NCBI GenBank assembly: GCA_014802015.1
Contig: JAAVDB010000011.1
Location: 1 to 64,000, forward strand
From: Bacteroides sp.
GTDB taxonomy: Bacteria; Bacteroidota; Bacteroidia; Bacteroidales; Muribaculaceae
Length of the DNA stretch: 64,000 bases
Direction of reading: 5' to 3'
A program made the position numbers and the translations under genes. The notes under the pieces are model-generated. The model did no database searches. It was not told the DNA's origin and saw only the letters and a program-made list of their open reading frames with translations. Positions 27,646-36,710 of this stretch are shown here, piece after piece. Numbering within the stretch: the first letter of the stretch is position 1; each line of letters starts with the position of its first letter.

Positions 27646-29014
27646 CGCACGACGGCAGCTCTTCAGGATAATGTGTGACAAATATCAGCGATGATCCGCG
27701 CGATGACACCATGCGGTCTATCACACGGCGCACCAGCTCTTTATTGTACGGATCGAGTCCCTGAAACGGCTCATCGAGCACCAGCAGGGCCGGCTGACGG
27801 GCGAATGCCCGCGCCAGGAGCACCATCCTCTGCTCGCTCGACGACAGCGTCGAGAAGTCGCGTCCGGCCAACGCTCCGATGCCGAGACACTCCAGCCACG
27901 CCTCGGCGATGGCCGTCTCGGTGGGCGTGTGCGGTCGGTAACGCTCCAGCACGGGACGCATACCCTCGACCACTATACCCCGCACGGGGAGCTTGCTGCG
28001 GAAATACAGCTGCATCTCGGGACACACATAGCCGATATTGTTCTTGATGTCCCATATCGACTCGCCCGAACCACGCTTATGGTCAAATATCACTATATCG
28101 TTGGCGTAGGCCTGCGGGTTGTCACCGCACACCATACTCAGCAACAATGATTTTCCCGAACCGTTAGGCCCGGTCAGCATCCATCGCTCGCCACGGCGCA
28201 CCTCCCAGTCGAGTCCCTTGAAGATGTCGCGCCCGCCATATCCGGCATGACCGCCCCGGATGCTGAAAGCCATCTCGTGAGGGGGTATATCATCAGGAGC
28301 ATCGGGCAGTGTGACATCACTGTCGCCGGTGAGTCGGGATGACTCTGCATCCTCATCCTCGCCGACAAAACGGCATCCGTCCAGACGCAGCACGGCATCC
28401 GTGCATTCAGGCGTCTCGTCAGGATCACAGAGCAGAAGCACCACATTGAGCCCTCGGTCACGCAGAGCCGCGAGCGCGTCCTTCAGCTCGCCGCGTGACG
28501 GAGCGTCAAGTCCGATAAACGGATTGTCAAGCACAAGGATGTCAGGCGCGGCAAGCAGGGCATTGATTATAAGCAGTTTTCTCAACTCGCCGCTCGACAA
28601 GTAGTTGATGCGTTTCTCCGCCGCTCCGGCAAGTGACAGACGGGCTGACATGTCACGCCACAACTCACTGTCCATAGCCTTGCCGAATATGTCGGCCACC
28701 GTGGGGACATATTCATTCTCGCTTGACTCAAGGCGCTGGTCATAACGCAGCACATCAACTCCGGTAAACGAGTGTATATCCGTAAATGCCAGCATCCTGA
28801 CACTCATACCCTCGCGGGCGAACCTCAGACGGTTGCCGAAGCCGAAGCGCCCGCGCTCCAGCACATATCCCAGCGTCGTCTTGCCCGAGCCGTTGGGTCC
28901 TGTCACAGTCGTGATGCCGGCCGGAATACCAAGTCCCTGCGCACCTGTCAGTCTCACAGGACCGAAACACAGATCGGGCGACAGGAACTCAATTATATAA
29001 TCATTTTGTCGCAT
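27620..29014 (-). CDS. ModF-like protein with two ABC ATPase domains
   Basis: The 464-residue protein has two nucleotide-binding domains and no membrane segment. Domain 1 has GPNGSGKTT, signature LSSGELRK and Walker B ILVLDNPF, where Asn stands in place of the catalytic Glu. Domain 2 has GPNGSGKSL, signature LSSSEQRM and Walker B LLVLDEPF with the Glu intact. So one site is probably ATPase-dead. The arrangement resembles ModF, a soluble double-ATPase of unclear role. No partner permease lies nearby. A -7 box only 7 nt before the ATG suggests a leaderless transcript. Confidence 0.82.
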   Translation of the reverse strand: MRQNDYIIEFLSPDLCFGPVRLTGAQGLGIPAGITTVTGPNGSGKTTLGYVLERGRFGFGNRLRFAREGMSVRMLAFTDIHSFTGVDVLRYDQRLESSENEYVPTVADIFGKAMDSELWRDMSARLSLAGAAEKRINYLSSGELRKLLIINALLAAPDILVLDNPFIGLDAPSRGELKDALAALRDRGLNVVLLLCDPDETPECTDAVLRLDGCRFVGEDEDAESSRLTGDSDVTLPDAPDDIPPHEMAFSIRGGHAGYGGRDIFKGLDWEVRRGERWMLTGPNGSGKSLLLSMVCGDNPQAYANDIVIFDHKRGSGESIWDIKNNIGYVCPEMQLYFRSKLPVRGIVVEGMRPVLERYRPHTPTETAIAEAWLECLGIGALAGRDFSTLSSSEQRMVLLARAFARQPALLVLDEPFQGLDPYNKELVRRVIDRMVSSRGSSLIFVTHYPEELPSCVDRTKKMC

Positions 29015-29021
29015 ACGAGGG

Positions 29022-29029
29022 CAAAGTTA
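29022..29029 (-). promoter_or_regulatory. -7 box almost touching the ABC gene start
   Basis: CAAAGTTA (+ strand) reads TAACTTTG on the - strand. It ends 7 nt before the ATG at 29014, so transcription would begin at or within a few nt of the start codon. Confidence 0.6.
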
Positions 29030-29096
29030 CTAATTATTTCCACTCTTTAGAAAATTTGTTGGAAATATGAGCAAACATTGATATTGAAAAAATTGT

Positions 29097-29104
29097 TAAC
29101 TTTG
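29097..29104 (+). promoter_or_regulatory. -7 box of the PCMD-Omp85-eptA operon
   Basis: TAACTTTG, 28 bp before the ATG at 29133. It diverges from the ABC gene promoter about 70 bp away. Confidence 0.6.
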
Positions 29105-29132
29105 CAGACTCAAATGTTTCAACTTATATAAA

Positions 29133-30104
29133 ATGATTGTACTTAAACGGCTTTATATCTTAGGGATCGGTATAATCTATGCCGCGACGGCATCAGCAGC
29201 ATCCCCCGCCGCAGAGAAAGTTGTGCCCCTGCGTTACGGCGACATGGAGCACTGGACTCAGCGCAACATCAGCGAATCGGCCGTAATCGGCGGTGCGAAA
29301 AAGACTCTATATGAAATCGGTGTAGACTCCGTCATCAACGGCAACATACCCTACCGCAATCTCGGAGGTTCACCCTGGGGCACATCCAATGTCATGGCAA
29401 AAGTGGCCGGTGTGGTCAAGACCAACAACACCGTCAGCCCCGACACCCACAACGGCGGACGATGCGCCAAGCTCACCACCCACATCGAGTCACTCAAGGT
29501 GCTCGGGCTCGTCAACATCGACGTGCTCGCCGCCGGATCGATATATCTGGGCGACATACGCGAGCCGGTGACCGGCACCAAGGACGGTGTGAAGGCTCTC
29601 AACTGGGGCATACCGTTCAAACAGCGTCCCAAGGCTCTGAGATATGACTACAAGATACAGACCCCCGGCACACCCAACCGCGTCAAGCAGACCGGTTTCA
29701 GCCACAAGTCCACCGTCAATGGTCCTGACTATTGCGTGACGCTGTTTCTGCTCCAGAACCGCCACGAGGATGCCTCGGGCAATATCACGGCCGAGCGTGT
29801 GGGCACTATGATCGTCAAGTATGCCAAGAGCACATCAGGATGGGTGGACAATGCCACTTACGAGATTCTCTATGGCGACATCACCGGCCGCAAGGACTAT
29901 GACGCCTCACTCATGGGGCTGCGTGACTTCGACTATGCCACCAACAGCAAGGGTGTCAACGTCCCCGTCCGCGAGACCGGATGGGCTGCTCCCGGCACCG
30001 CCCCTACCCACATGGTGCTACAGTTCTCGTCAAGCCATGGGGGTGCATTCATCGGCACGCCGGGCAACACTATGTGGGTCGATAACGTGAGACTCGTATA
30101 TTGA
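29133..30104 (+). CDS. Secreted PCMD-like protein
   Basis: The 323-residue protein has a Sec signal (cleavage near ASAAS). The pattern LRYGDMEHW, NLGGSPWGTSNVM, NGGRCAKLTTHIES, AAGSIYLGDI and the C-terminal MWVDNVRLVY is that of the putative carbohydrate metabolism domain (PCMD, a beta-sandwich found in Bacteroidales surface proteins). There is no lipobox. It is the first gene of a three-gene run with gaps of 45 and 14 bp. Domain identity is by pattern recognition; the biological role is unknown. Confidence 0.6.
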   Translation: MIVLKRLYILGIGIIYAATASAASPAAEKVVPLRYGDMEHWTQRNISESAVIGGAKKTLYEIGVDSVINGNIPYRNLGGSPWGTSNVMAKVAGVVKTNNTVSPDTHNGGRCAKLTTHIESLKVLGLVNIDVLAAGSIYLGDIREPVTGTKDGVKALNWGIPFKQRPKALRYDYKIQTPGTPNRVKQTGFSHKSTVNGPDYCVTLFLLQNRHEDASGNITAERVGTMIVKYAKSTSGWVDNATYEILYGDITGRKDYDASLMGLRDFDYATNSKGVNVPVRETGWAAPGTAPTHMVLQFSSSHGGAFIGTPGNTMWVDNVRLVY

Positions 30105-30149
30105 TTCAATAGATTGTCTGACAACAATTGTTAATCCGACCGACACACA

Positions 30150-31307
30150 ATGATCACACGCCTGAGACACATATCACTGCTCCTCGCGTTTCTGCTCCTC
30201 GCACCATGCGTGCGTGGTCAGGAGACGGCCGACAGCGCATCATCAGCCCGGCGCGGCAACATTGTGAGCCGCATCATCAATTACTTCAGCGAGAGTAACA
30301 AACCGCGCGACACATCCAAACTCGACTTCAGCCTCATCGGTGGCCCCTACTACTCGTCAAGCATGGGATTCGGCATCGGACTCGTAGCCTCAGGCCTCTA
30401 CGGCACAGGCGTGTCCGACTCGCTCATCCCTCCCTCCAACGTCTCGTTCTTCGGCAAGGTGAGTACCAAAGGATTTGCCACGCTCGGCATCGAGGGCACG
30501 CACATCTCGCCTGAAGACACATACCGCGTCACGTATCACACCGAGTTCTTTTCCGATCCGAGCGATTACTGGGGCATCGGCTATGAGATGAACAATAACA
30601 ATGCCAATAAGTCGACACTCAAGCGCATCGGAGCCAAGGGTAACTTTGAATTTCTCTACCATCTCGGTGCGCATCTGTATGTCGGACCGCTCGTGGTGGT
30701 CGACTACATCCATGCGTTCGAGATCGAGCGCCGCTCGCTGCTCGACGGACAGCGCACTACGCTATGGAGCTACGGCGCAGGCGTGACACTGTCATACGAC
30801 TCGCGCGACGTCCTGACCAATCCTCACTCAGGCTACTACGCATCGGTGTCACAGAGTTTCCGTCCGAGGTTTCTCGGCAACCGTTATGCGTTCAGCACCA
30901 CCGATATACAGTTTGACATGTACCGCACCCCATGGGAGGGGGGCATCATCGCCACCGACATCAGGGGCAAATTCAATTTCGGCAACCCTCCGTGGAATCT
31001 CATGGCCCTCACCGGCGGATCGCACTTCCTGCGCGGATATTACGAGGGTCGTTACCGCGACGACCACATGATGGCTGTACAGGTCGAGTTGCGTCAACAC
31101 GTGTGGCGACGCAGCAGCCTCGTGGCATGGCTCGGCGCCGGCACGGTATTCTCACATCTCAAAGACATAACGTTCGGTCACCTACTCCCCAACTGGGGCG
31201 TAGGCTACCGATGGGAATTTAAGAAAGATGTCAACGTACGTTTTGACGTAGGCTTCGGCAAACACGGTCAGAACGAATTCATGTTCGGCATCAACGAAGC
31301 ATTCTGA
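30150..31307 (+). CDS. Omp85/BamA-family outer-membrane barrel protein
   Basis: The 385-residue protein has a signal peptide (to about VRGQ) and a short N-terminal segment without POTRA repeats. A 16-strand-type barrel follows, with the family hallmark HFLRGYYEGRYRDDH (the [V/L]RGY/F motif of the inner loop) and a final aromatic residue (NEAF). This is the bacterial surface antigen (Omp85) barrel seen alone, as in many short Bacteroidales homologues. It sits between a PCMD-like gene and a phosphoethanolamine transferase gene, which points to envelope biology. Substrate unknown. Confidence 0.8.
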   Translation: MITRLRHISLLLAFLLLAPCVRGQETADSASSARRGNIVSRIINYFSESNKPRDTSKLDFSLIGGPYYSSSMGFGIGLVASGLYGTGVSDSLIPPSNVSFFGKVSTKGFATLGIEGTHISPEDTYRVTYHTEFFSDPSDYWGIGYEMNNNNANKSTLKRIGAKGNFEFLYHLGAHLYVGPLVVVDYIHAFEIERRSLLDGQRTTLWSYGAGVTLSYDSRDVLTNPHSGYYASVSQSFRPRFLGNRYAFSTTDIQFDMYRTPWEGGIIATDIRGKFNFGNPPWNLMALTGGSHFLRGYYEGRYRDDHMMAVQVELRQHVWRRSSLVAWLGAGTVFSHLKDITFGHLLPNWGVGYRWEFKKDVNVRFDVGFGKHGQNEFMFGINEAF

Positions 31308-31321
31308 TAAAGTAACTATCT

Positions 31322-33031
31322 ATGGACCTGCTACAGCATTTTCGCCGCGTCGACGGACCGCGTTGGCTCGCGTTAGCGCTCTTTACAATACTTCTGCTCC
31401 CTAACATCGGACTCTCTATCCTCGACCCGATGTCTGCCGGTGCGAGGGTGTGCAATATCATTCTCCCCGCATCGCTCTATCTGCTGCTGGTGTCGGTGCT
31501 GAGAAATCCCGCACGTAGCGTATGGATGTGCTTCCCGCTTATATTCCTGTCCGCCTTCCAGCTCGTGCTGCTCTACCTCTACGGCCACTCCATCATAGCC
31601 GTGGACATGTTTCTCAACCTCGTGACCACCAATTCGTCCGAGGCATTGGAATTGCTCGGCAGTATGCTCCCCGCCATGGTGGGTGTCATCATCATCTTCG
31701 TGCCGATACTCTACATAGCCGCCGTCAAGGCACGCTGCAGCGACTTCACGCTGTCATACGACTTTATGCACAAAATGCACGTGGCCGGCCTCGGTGGTGC
31801 TCTGGCCGGCGTGATATGCCTCGGATTCTGCACGATAGCCGGAGGGTATAGCGTCAGAGACGACCTGTATCCTGTCAACGTATGCTATAATATATATCTT
31901 GCCGTCGACCGCTCGGTGCGCACGGCCGAATACGCCGAGACGAGCCGTGACTACAGATTTGACGCCGCCACAACTCACCCTGCCGACAGCGCCGAGGTGT
32001 ATGTACTGGTGATCGGTGAGACTGCCCGCGCGGAGAATTTCGGCCTCTACGGTTACGACCGCGACACCACCCCGCGCCTGTCGGCCCGTCAGGGACTCAT
32101 AGCATACACCGATGCCTACACTCAGTCCAACACCACTCACAAGAGCGTACCGATGCTGCTGTCAGCCGCCTCGGCTGATGATTATGACCGCATATACAGC
32201 GAGAAGGGCATCATCGCGGCATTCCGCGAAGCGGGATTCAAGACCGTATTTCTCTCCAATCAGCGCCCCAACCATTCGTTCATAGACCTTCTGGGGAGTG
32301 AGGCCGAGACATGCCGTTTCCTGAAAGAGGAGCTCGGAGCAGGAGACAATCCGCCCGACGCAGACCTGATCGAAGAGACAGCCCGTCTGCTCGATGCGAC
32401 TGACGATACAGGCAAAAGGTTGATAGTGCTCCACACCTACGGTTCGCACTTCCGTTACAACGAACGCTATCCGCACTCGTCAGCCCGATACCTGCCCGAC
32501 GATGCCTCGGAGGTGACTGCGGCCAATCGCGACAACCTCGTAAATGCCTACGACAATACCATAGTCTACACCGACAGCATCCTTGATGCGCTCATCACGT
32601 TGCTCGACCGCCGTCCGGCTCACACGGCGATGCTCTACACCTCCGACCACGGAGAGAATATATTTGATGACGAGAGGGGAATGTTTCTCCACGCATCCCC
32701 CCGTCCGTCACCCCACGAGCTGCACGTGCCGCTGATGATATGGATGTCGGACGGCTACAGAGAGGCATATCCGGCGACCGACTCCATCCTCAGCGCCAAT
32801 GCTGACCGCAGGGTATACACATCGGCATCGGTGTTCCACACCATGCTCGACCTCGGAGGCGTATCGGCCAAGTCATACGTTGACTCGCTCTCGCTCGCCT
32901 CACCGCGTTTCCACTCGGGGCAATATCACTATCTCACCGACCGCAACATCGCACAGCCTGTGGAGAAAGTTCTAAACAGCCCACGGGGGACGGAGACCTC
33001 ACTTGGTGCCGAGACGGAGCACCACAAATGA
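31322..33031 (+). CDS. EptA-like phosphoethanolamine transferase
   Basis: The 569-residue protein has about five N-terminal TM helices (residues 10-190) and a periplasmic sulfatase-fold domain. YVLVIGETARAENFGLYGYD carries the first metal Glu, QSNTTHKSVPMLLS the nucleophile Thr, and LYTSDHGENI the Asp-His metal pair. HASPRPSPHELHVPL resembles the substrate-site region. It transfers phosphoethanolamine to lipid A or another envelope glycolipid, typically lowering sensitivity to cationic peptides (known of EptA). Its last 33 bp overlap the GH51 gene tail to tail. Confidence 0.87.
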   Translation: MDLLQHFRRVDGPRWLALALFTILLLPNIGLSILDPMSAGARVCNIILPASLYLLLVSVLRNPARSVWMCFPLIFLSAFQLVLLYLYGHSIIAVDMFLNLVTTNSSEALELLGSMLPAMVGVIIIFVPILYIAAVKARCSDFTLSYDFMHKMHVAGLGGALAGVICLGFCTIAGGYSVRDDLYPVNVCYNIYLAVDRSVRTAEYAETSRDYRFDAATTHPADSAEVYVLVIGETARAENFGLYGYDRDTTPRLSARQGLIAYTDAYTQSNTTHKSVPMLLSAASADDYDRIYSEKGIIAAFREAGFKTVFLSNQRPNHSFIDLLGSEAETCRFLKEELGAGDNPPDADLIEETARLLDATDDTGKRLIVLHTYGSHFRYNERYPHSSARYLPDDASEVTAANRDNLVNAYDNTIVYTDSILDALITLLDRRPAHTAMLYTSDHGENIFDDERGMFLHASPRPSPHELHVPLMIWMSDGYREAYPATDSILSANADRRVYTSASVFHTMLDLGGVSAKSYVDSLSLASPRFHSGQYHYLTDRNIAQPVEKVLNSPRGTETSLGAETEHHK

Positions 33032-35035
33032 TTCGGCCGGCACGGCGTAATCCTTGAGCACAACCGTACGCTTGCCTTCACGCACCAGTCTGTCAGCAAG
33101 TTCAGCGGCAGACAACGACTCACGGACTATTTCACTGTGACACTCCAGATTGGTTCCTTCAAGGGCCGAAACCTTTGAGGTCGGGGTGAGACGCATGACG
33201 TCGACACCCGTTATCCCGCTACCGCGCTTCATGCCGTCGAGCCTTATATCCACAGTTCGGGCCTCGGATGAGGTATTCACAATCTTGACGATATATTCAT
33301 CCGACCCGCGGTCGAGCACGGCCGACGCATACAGACCGTTCTGGCCGTCAAATCCTGCTACGGGACGTCCGTCCATCGTGAGGCGCAGCAGGTCGGTACC
33401 CTTGTTGAGCGAATACATCTGCTGGACGTTGTAGGATGAGGTCTTGGACATCGACCGGTTGTCAAACCATATCATGTCAGGACGCCACTGCCACCCTTTG
33501 ACATGAGCGAACAGAGGTGCATACGTGGCCATGGTGACAATATCGGCGTTGCGCTCGAACCCTGTCATCATCGCCGCTTCGAGCAGAGCGGTATTGTAGT
33601 GATTAAATTTCTTGCCCTTGCCGTGACACGCATACTCGCCCGCGAACACTTTCGGCCCCCGGCGGTCGTATGAATCATAGCGCGTGGCGGAGCCGGCAAA
33701 CCAGTCCTCAGGCTTGTAATAATGTTCGTCGACAAGGTCTACGCCGAGGCGCTTCATCTCGGGCCACAGATAGTCAAATTTGTCACCGTCGGGACTCGGG
33801 CCGGACGATCCGACAATCATGATGTCGGGATAACGTGAGCGGATGGCCTTGACAAACGGCGCGAGACGCTCGACATACTCAGGCCCCCACTGCTCGTTAC
33901 CGATAGCCAGATATTTTAGTCCGAACGGCTCTGGATGTCCCATCGAGGCACGCAGTCCGCCCCAGGTGGTAAGGGTGTCACCGTTGGCAAACTCTATCAG
34001 ATCAAGCGCATCGTCGATGTACGGTTGCAGACTGTCTACCGGCACGTGTACCTCGGGACTATTGTTCTGGTACTGACACGCGAGGCCGACACTCAGCACC
34101 GGCAGAGGCTCGGCACCGATATCCTCCGACAGCAGGAAATATTCATAAAATCCCAGACCACCGCTCTGATAATAGTCGGGATAGAAACGGTCGGCAAACG
34201 TATAGTGCCAGCGGTTGGTGTTGAGGGGACGGTTCTCGACCGGACCTACAGTATTTTTCCATTGGTAACGGTCACCGATCTCAGTGCCTTCGACGATACA
34301 TCCGCCGGGGAAACGGAACACCCCCGGATGCAGGTCATACAGGGCCTGGGCGAGATCCTTGCGCAGACCGCCGGGACGACCGCGCCATGTATCGGCAGGG
34401 AACAGCGACACATGGTCCAGATCAACCGCGAGCCCACCGTCAGGCTTGCCCAAGACAACACGTAGCACACCGTTGTCAACATCAAACGATGGCTTGAGAC
34501 TACACTCGTAACGTTGCCACTCGCCCGACTCCACCTTTATCTCGGCCTTGGCCGCAATCTGACTGTTGCGTCCTGAGGCAGGATCAGCGATCTCGGCGAG
34601 AATCTTTGCCGGACGCGACCCTTCGGCGAGGCGGGCCCACACCGAGAACACATACTCCTGACCCTTGACGGCCGTCACGCCGAAAAATCCCTCGTTCTGC
34701 AGTCCTGAATACTTGTGTCCGTGACCGGCCGACGACAGCCGCACATAATGAGGATTACGCTCGAACGGTGCATCATCGGTCAACACCTCGACCTGCCCGA
34801 ACGACTGCCATCCGCTCAGAGCCTGAGGGAACTCAAATGACCGGTTCTTGACCAGTTCGGCATACAGGCCACCGTCTGCGCCGTAATTTATATCTTCAAA
34901 AAACAGGCCGTACATCGTCGGTGCAATCGGAGCGACCGACTCAGCCACCTTAACATCGAGCACCTCGGCGGCACACACACCGGCCCCGCCTGACAGCGCC
35001 ACAGCAACAGCCATCAACAATCTATTCGGATTCAT
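32999..35035 (-). CDS. Secreted GH51 alpha-L-arabinofuranosidase
   Basis: The 678-residue protein has a signal peptide (to about VCAAE) and an N-terminal GH51 start PTMYGLFFEDINYGADGG. A carbohydrate-binding-like beta-sandwich insert (residues about 75-215) precedes the TIM barrel. The general acid/base Glu is in LAIGNEQWGPEY and the nucleophile Glu in KVFAGEYACHG. A C-terminal beta-sandwich closes the protein. It releases arabinose from arabinan or arabinogalactan, which complements the pectin locus although it is 14 kb away. It has a consensus promoter and ends overlapping the eptA-like gene. Confidence 0.93.
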   Translation of the reverse strand: MNPNRLLMAVAVALSGGAGVCAAEVLDVKVAESVAPIAPTMYGLFFEDINYGADGGLYAELVKNRSFEFPQALSGWQSFGQVEVLTDDAPFERNPHYVRLSSAGHGHKYSGLQNEGFFGVTAVKGQEYVFSVWARLAEGSRPAKILAEIADPASGRNSQIAAKAEIKVESGEWQRYECSLKPSFDVDNGVLRVVLGKPDGGLAVDLDHVSLFPADTWRGRPGGLRKDLAQALYDLHPGVFRFPGGCIVEGTEIGDRYQWKNTVGPVENRPLNTNRWHYTFADRFYPDYYQSGGLGFYEYFLLSEDIGAEPLPVLSVGLACQYQNNSPEVHVPVDSLQPYIDDALDLIEFANGDTLTTWGGLRASMGHPEPFGLKYLAIGNEQWGPEYVERLAPFVKAIRSRYPDIMIVGSSGPSPDGDKFDYLWPEMKRLGVDLVDEHYYKPEDWFAGSATRYDSYDRRGPKVFAGEYACHGKGKKFNHYNTALLEAAMMTGFERNADIVTMATYAPLFAHVKGWQWRPDMIWFDNRSMSKTSSYNVQQMYSLNKGTDLLRLTMDGRPVAGFDGQNGLYASAVLDRGSDEYIVKIVNTSSEARTVDIRLDGMKRGSGITGVDVMRLTPTSKVSALEGTNLECHSEIVRESLSAAELADRLVREGKRTVVLKDYAVPAESFVVLRLGTK

Positions 35036-35063
35036 GGTAATAGGAGGTAATAATAAAACGCAA

Positions 35064-35095
35064 CAAATTTAGGAATTTAAAAGAATACTTTCAAA
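35064..35095 (-). promoter_or_regulatory. Consensus promoter of the GH51 gene
   Basis: On the - strand TTTG (complement of 35092-35095), 20 nt, then TAAATTTG (complement of 35064-35071). It lies wholly between the gene start and the inverted-repeat element. Confidence 0.8.
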
Positions 35096-35114
35096 AATTC
35101 CTTCCGATAGTTTC

Positions 35115-35412
35115 AGACCCCGTTCCCCAATATTTGTTAACGCTGAGGTCGCATATCTCCGAGTGATTTTTGTGATGGAACGAAGGAGCGATGGGGTTCC
35201 ATCGTGACTGAGTGACAACACAAAAAGTACCGGAGAGATGCGCCTGTAAGGTAACTTTTCGTGATATAAATTACCATCGCCTCGGCCAATCGTCACGCAT
35301 CTGCGTCCGCTTGTTTCGGTCTCGATGGGACTCCATCGCTCCCTCACTGCGCGAACACAGCTGCGTAACGCTTGACCGCCTCAGCATTAACAAATATTGG
35401 GGAACGGGGTCT
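35115..35412. mobile_element. 298-bp element with 34-bp terminal inverted repeats (MITE-like)
   Basis: The ends 35115-35148 and 35379-35412 are inverted copies with 33 of 34 positions matching, opening AGACCCCGTTCCCC. A second, internal inverted repeat (about 35183-35205 against 35321-35343, around GGAGCGATGG) gives a nested palindrome. Trinucleotide TCA flanks both sides if the ends are trimmed by one base (35113-35115, 35412-35414), a possible target duplication. No transposase frame is inside, so it could be a MITE or the ends of a decayed insertion sequence. It sits 3 bp past the stop of the AAA ATPase gene and upstream of the GH51 promoter. Confidence 0.75.
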
Positions 35413-35415
35413 CAA

Positions 35416-36618
35416 TTATGATTTCAGGAACTCGCGTAGTGAAACCATTCTGATACCATCCTGAGTGTTAGGAGCCGAATCACGCAGTGTGACCAGTATT
35501 TTTTCGTAATTATCCGGAATTGAGGACAGATTACCCAGCTCACGTTCAGCAGTTGTCGGCTGATCGATATTCACTGCCACTTGAACATAGACTGTCTCGC
35601 CATTCTTCTCGGCCACAAAATCCACTTCTCGCCCCTGAGACTTTACTCCGGTCATTATCTTGTAGCCTTTGAACGCAAGGTGATTATATACGGCATTTTC
35701 AAGAATACCGCTGATATCCTTGGGCCTGTAACCTATGATACTGTTCCTGATACCAAGATCCTCGAAATAATATTTCTCTCCGATCTCAAAATATCTTCTG
35801 CCTTCTATATCCCAACGTCTTGATTTATTAATAATGTAAGCCTCACAGATATGATCGACGTACGACTGCACCGTCGATACCGTTCCTCCTACCCGTTGGG
35901 ATTTTAAATAATCTGCAATACGCTTGGTCGTCACCAACTGCCCGGTATTGTCTGCCAGAAACATCAATAACCGGGACAGGAAATCAGTGTTACGCAGCGA
36001 GTGACGGTCAACAATATCGCGATACACAAGAGCATCGGTTATACCTGTCAGATATTCATTCCAATACTCCTGTGAGGTAAGATTTCGGAGGTAAGGCATC
36101 CCTCCGAATCTTAGAAACAGGTCAAGCGATGAATCAGAATCTTCGAGCGAATGAAATATCAGAAATTCTTCATAACTGAGAGGATGGACTCTTATCTCCA
36201 CACTTCGTCCGGCCAACCGTGACGCTATTTCCGATGAAAGCATGGCCGAATTGCTTCCCGTGACATAAATATCGTTTTCGGGATTGAGGTTAAGCGATCG
36301 GATAACCTTATCAAATCCCTCCACCTCCTGTATCTCGTCAACAAAGATATAATTCTTATGTGCCGATGATAATTTTGATGTTATCTCGTCATTCAGTTCC
36401 TGAGCCGTCGAGATATGAGAAAACGCAAAATCCTCAAGATTTATTCTGACAAAATTTGCTTCAGGATTAATTTGCCTGATCTCACTCTCCACTGCGTTGA
36501 GGATATAACTCTTTCCGACTCGGCGCTGTCCTGTCAGCACTTTAATCACGCCTTTATTTACAAAAGGCATGATCTTCTCAAGATAACAGGGGCGCGGTAT
36601 ATTGACAATAGTTTCCAT
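35416..36618 (-). CDS. AAA ATPase with DUF4143 domain
   Basis: The 400-residue protein has an N-terminal AAA_14-type domain with Walker A GQRRVGKSYIL, Walker B YIFVDEIQEV and sensor-like YVTGSNSAML. A winged-helix region follows (about 205-265) and then a C-terminal DUF4143 nuclease-like fold with SQGREVDFVAEKNGE and VYVQVAVN. Such proteins are common in Bacteroidales, often in variable copy number; their role is unknown, with toxin-antitoxin or DNA-processing ideas unproven. GC is lower than the neighbours, and it is bracketed by a TIR element downstream and a triple repeat at its start, suggesting acquisition. Confidence 0.85.
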   Translation of the reverse strand: METIVNIPRPCYLEKIMPFVNKGVIKVLTGQRRVGKSYILNAVESEIRQINPEANFVRINLEDFAFSHISTAQELNDEITSKLSSAHKNYIFVDEIQEVEGFDKVIRSLNLNPENDIYVTGSNSAMLSSEIASRLAGRSVEIRVHPLSYEEFLIFHSLEDSDSSLDLFLRFGGMPYLRNLTSQEYWNEYLTGITDALVYRDIVDRHSLRNTDFLSRLLMFLADNTGQLVTTKRIADYLKSQRVGGTVSTVQSYVDHICEAYIINKSRRWDIEGRRYFEIGEKYYFEDLGIRNSIIGYRPKDISGILENAVYNHLAFKGYKIMTGVKSQGREVDFVAEKNGETVYVQVAVNIDQPTTAERELGNLSSIPDNYEKILVTLRDSAPNTQDGIRMVSLREFLKS

Positions 36619-36710
36619 TACATCCTAAACTTTTTGCAAAAATAATAAAAGTTTCCATTATATCCTAAACTTTTGCGGGAATCCACGAAAGTTTAGGATG
36701 TAATGGAAAC
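36611..36710. repeat. Three copies of a 25-27 bp repeat spanning the ATPase start
   Basis: Copies at 36611-36637 and 36651-36676 run in the same direction, and 36686-36710 is inverted. All share GTTTCCATTAyATCCTAAAC. Read on the - strand each contains AGGATrTAATGGAAAC, and in the first copy that ATG is the start codon of the AAA/DUF4143 gene. The second copy also supplies the -33-like TTTAG of that gene's promoter. Copies two and three form a long hairpin. Confidence 0.85.
36637..36669 (-). promoter_or_regulatory. Promoter of the AAA/DUF4143 gene
   Basis: On the - strand TATTTTTG (complement of 36637-36644) lies 18 bp before the ATG. A TTTA -33-like element (complement of 36666-36669) sits 21 nt upstream inside repeat copy two. 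Confidence 0.55.

Noticed and set aside
35069..35421. Open frames on both strands across the inverted-repeat element
   Set aside because: They run through the terminal repeats and into flanking DNA on both sides and resemble no transposase; explained by the palindromic sequence.
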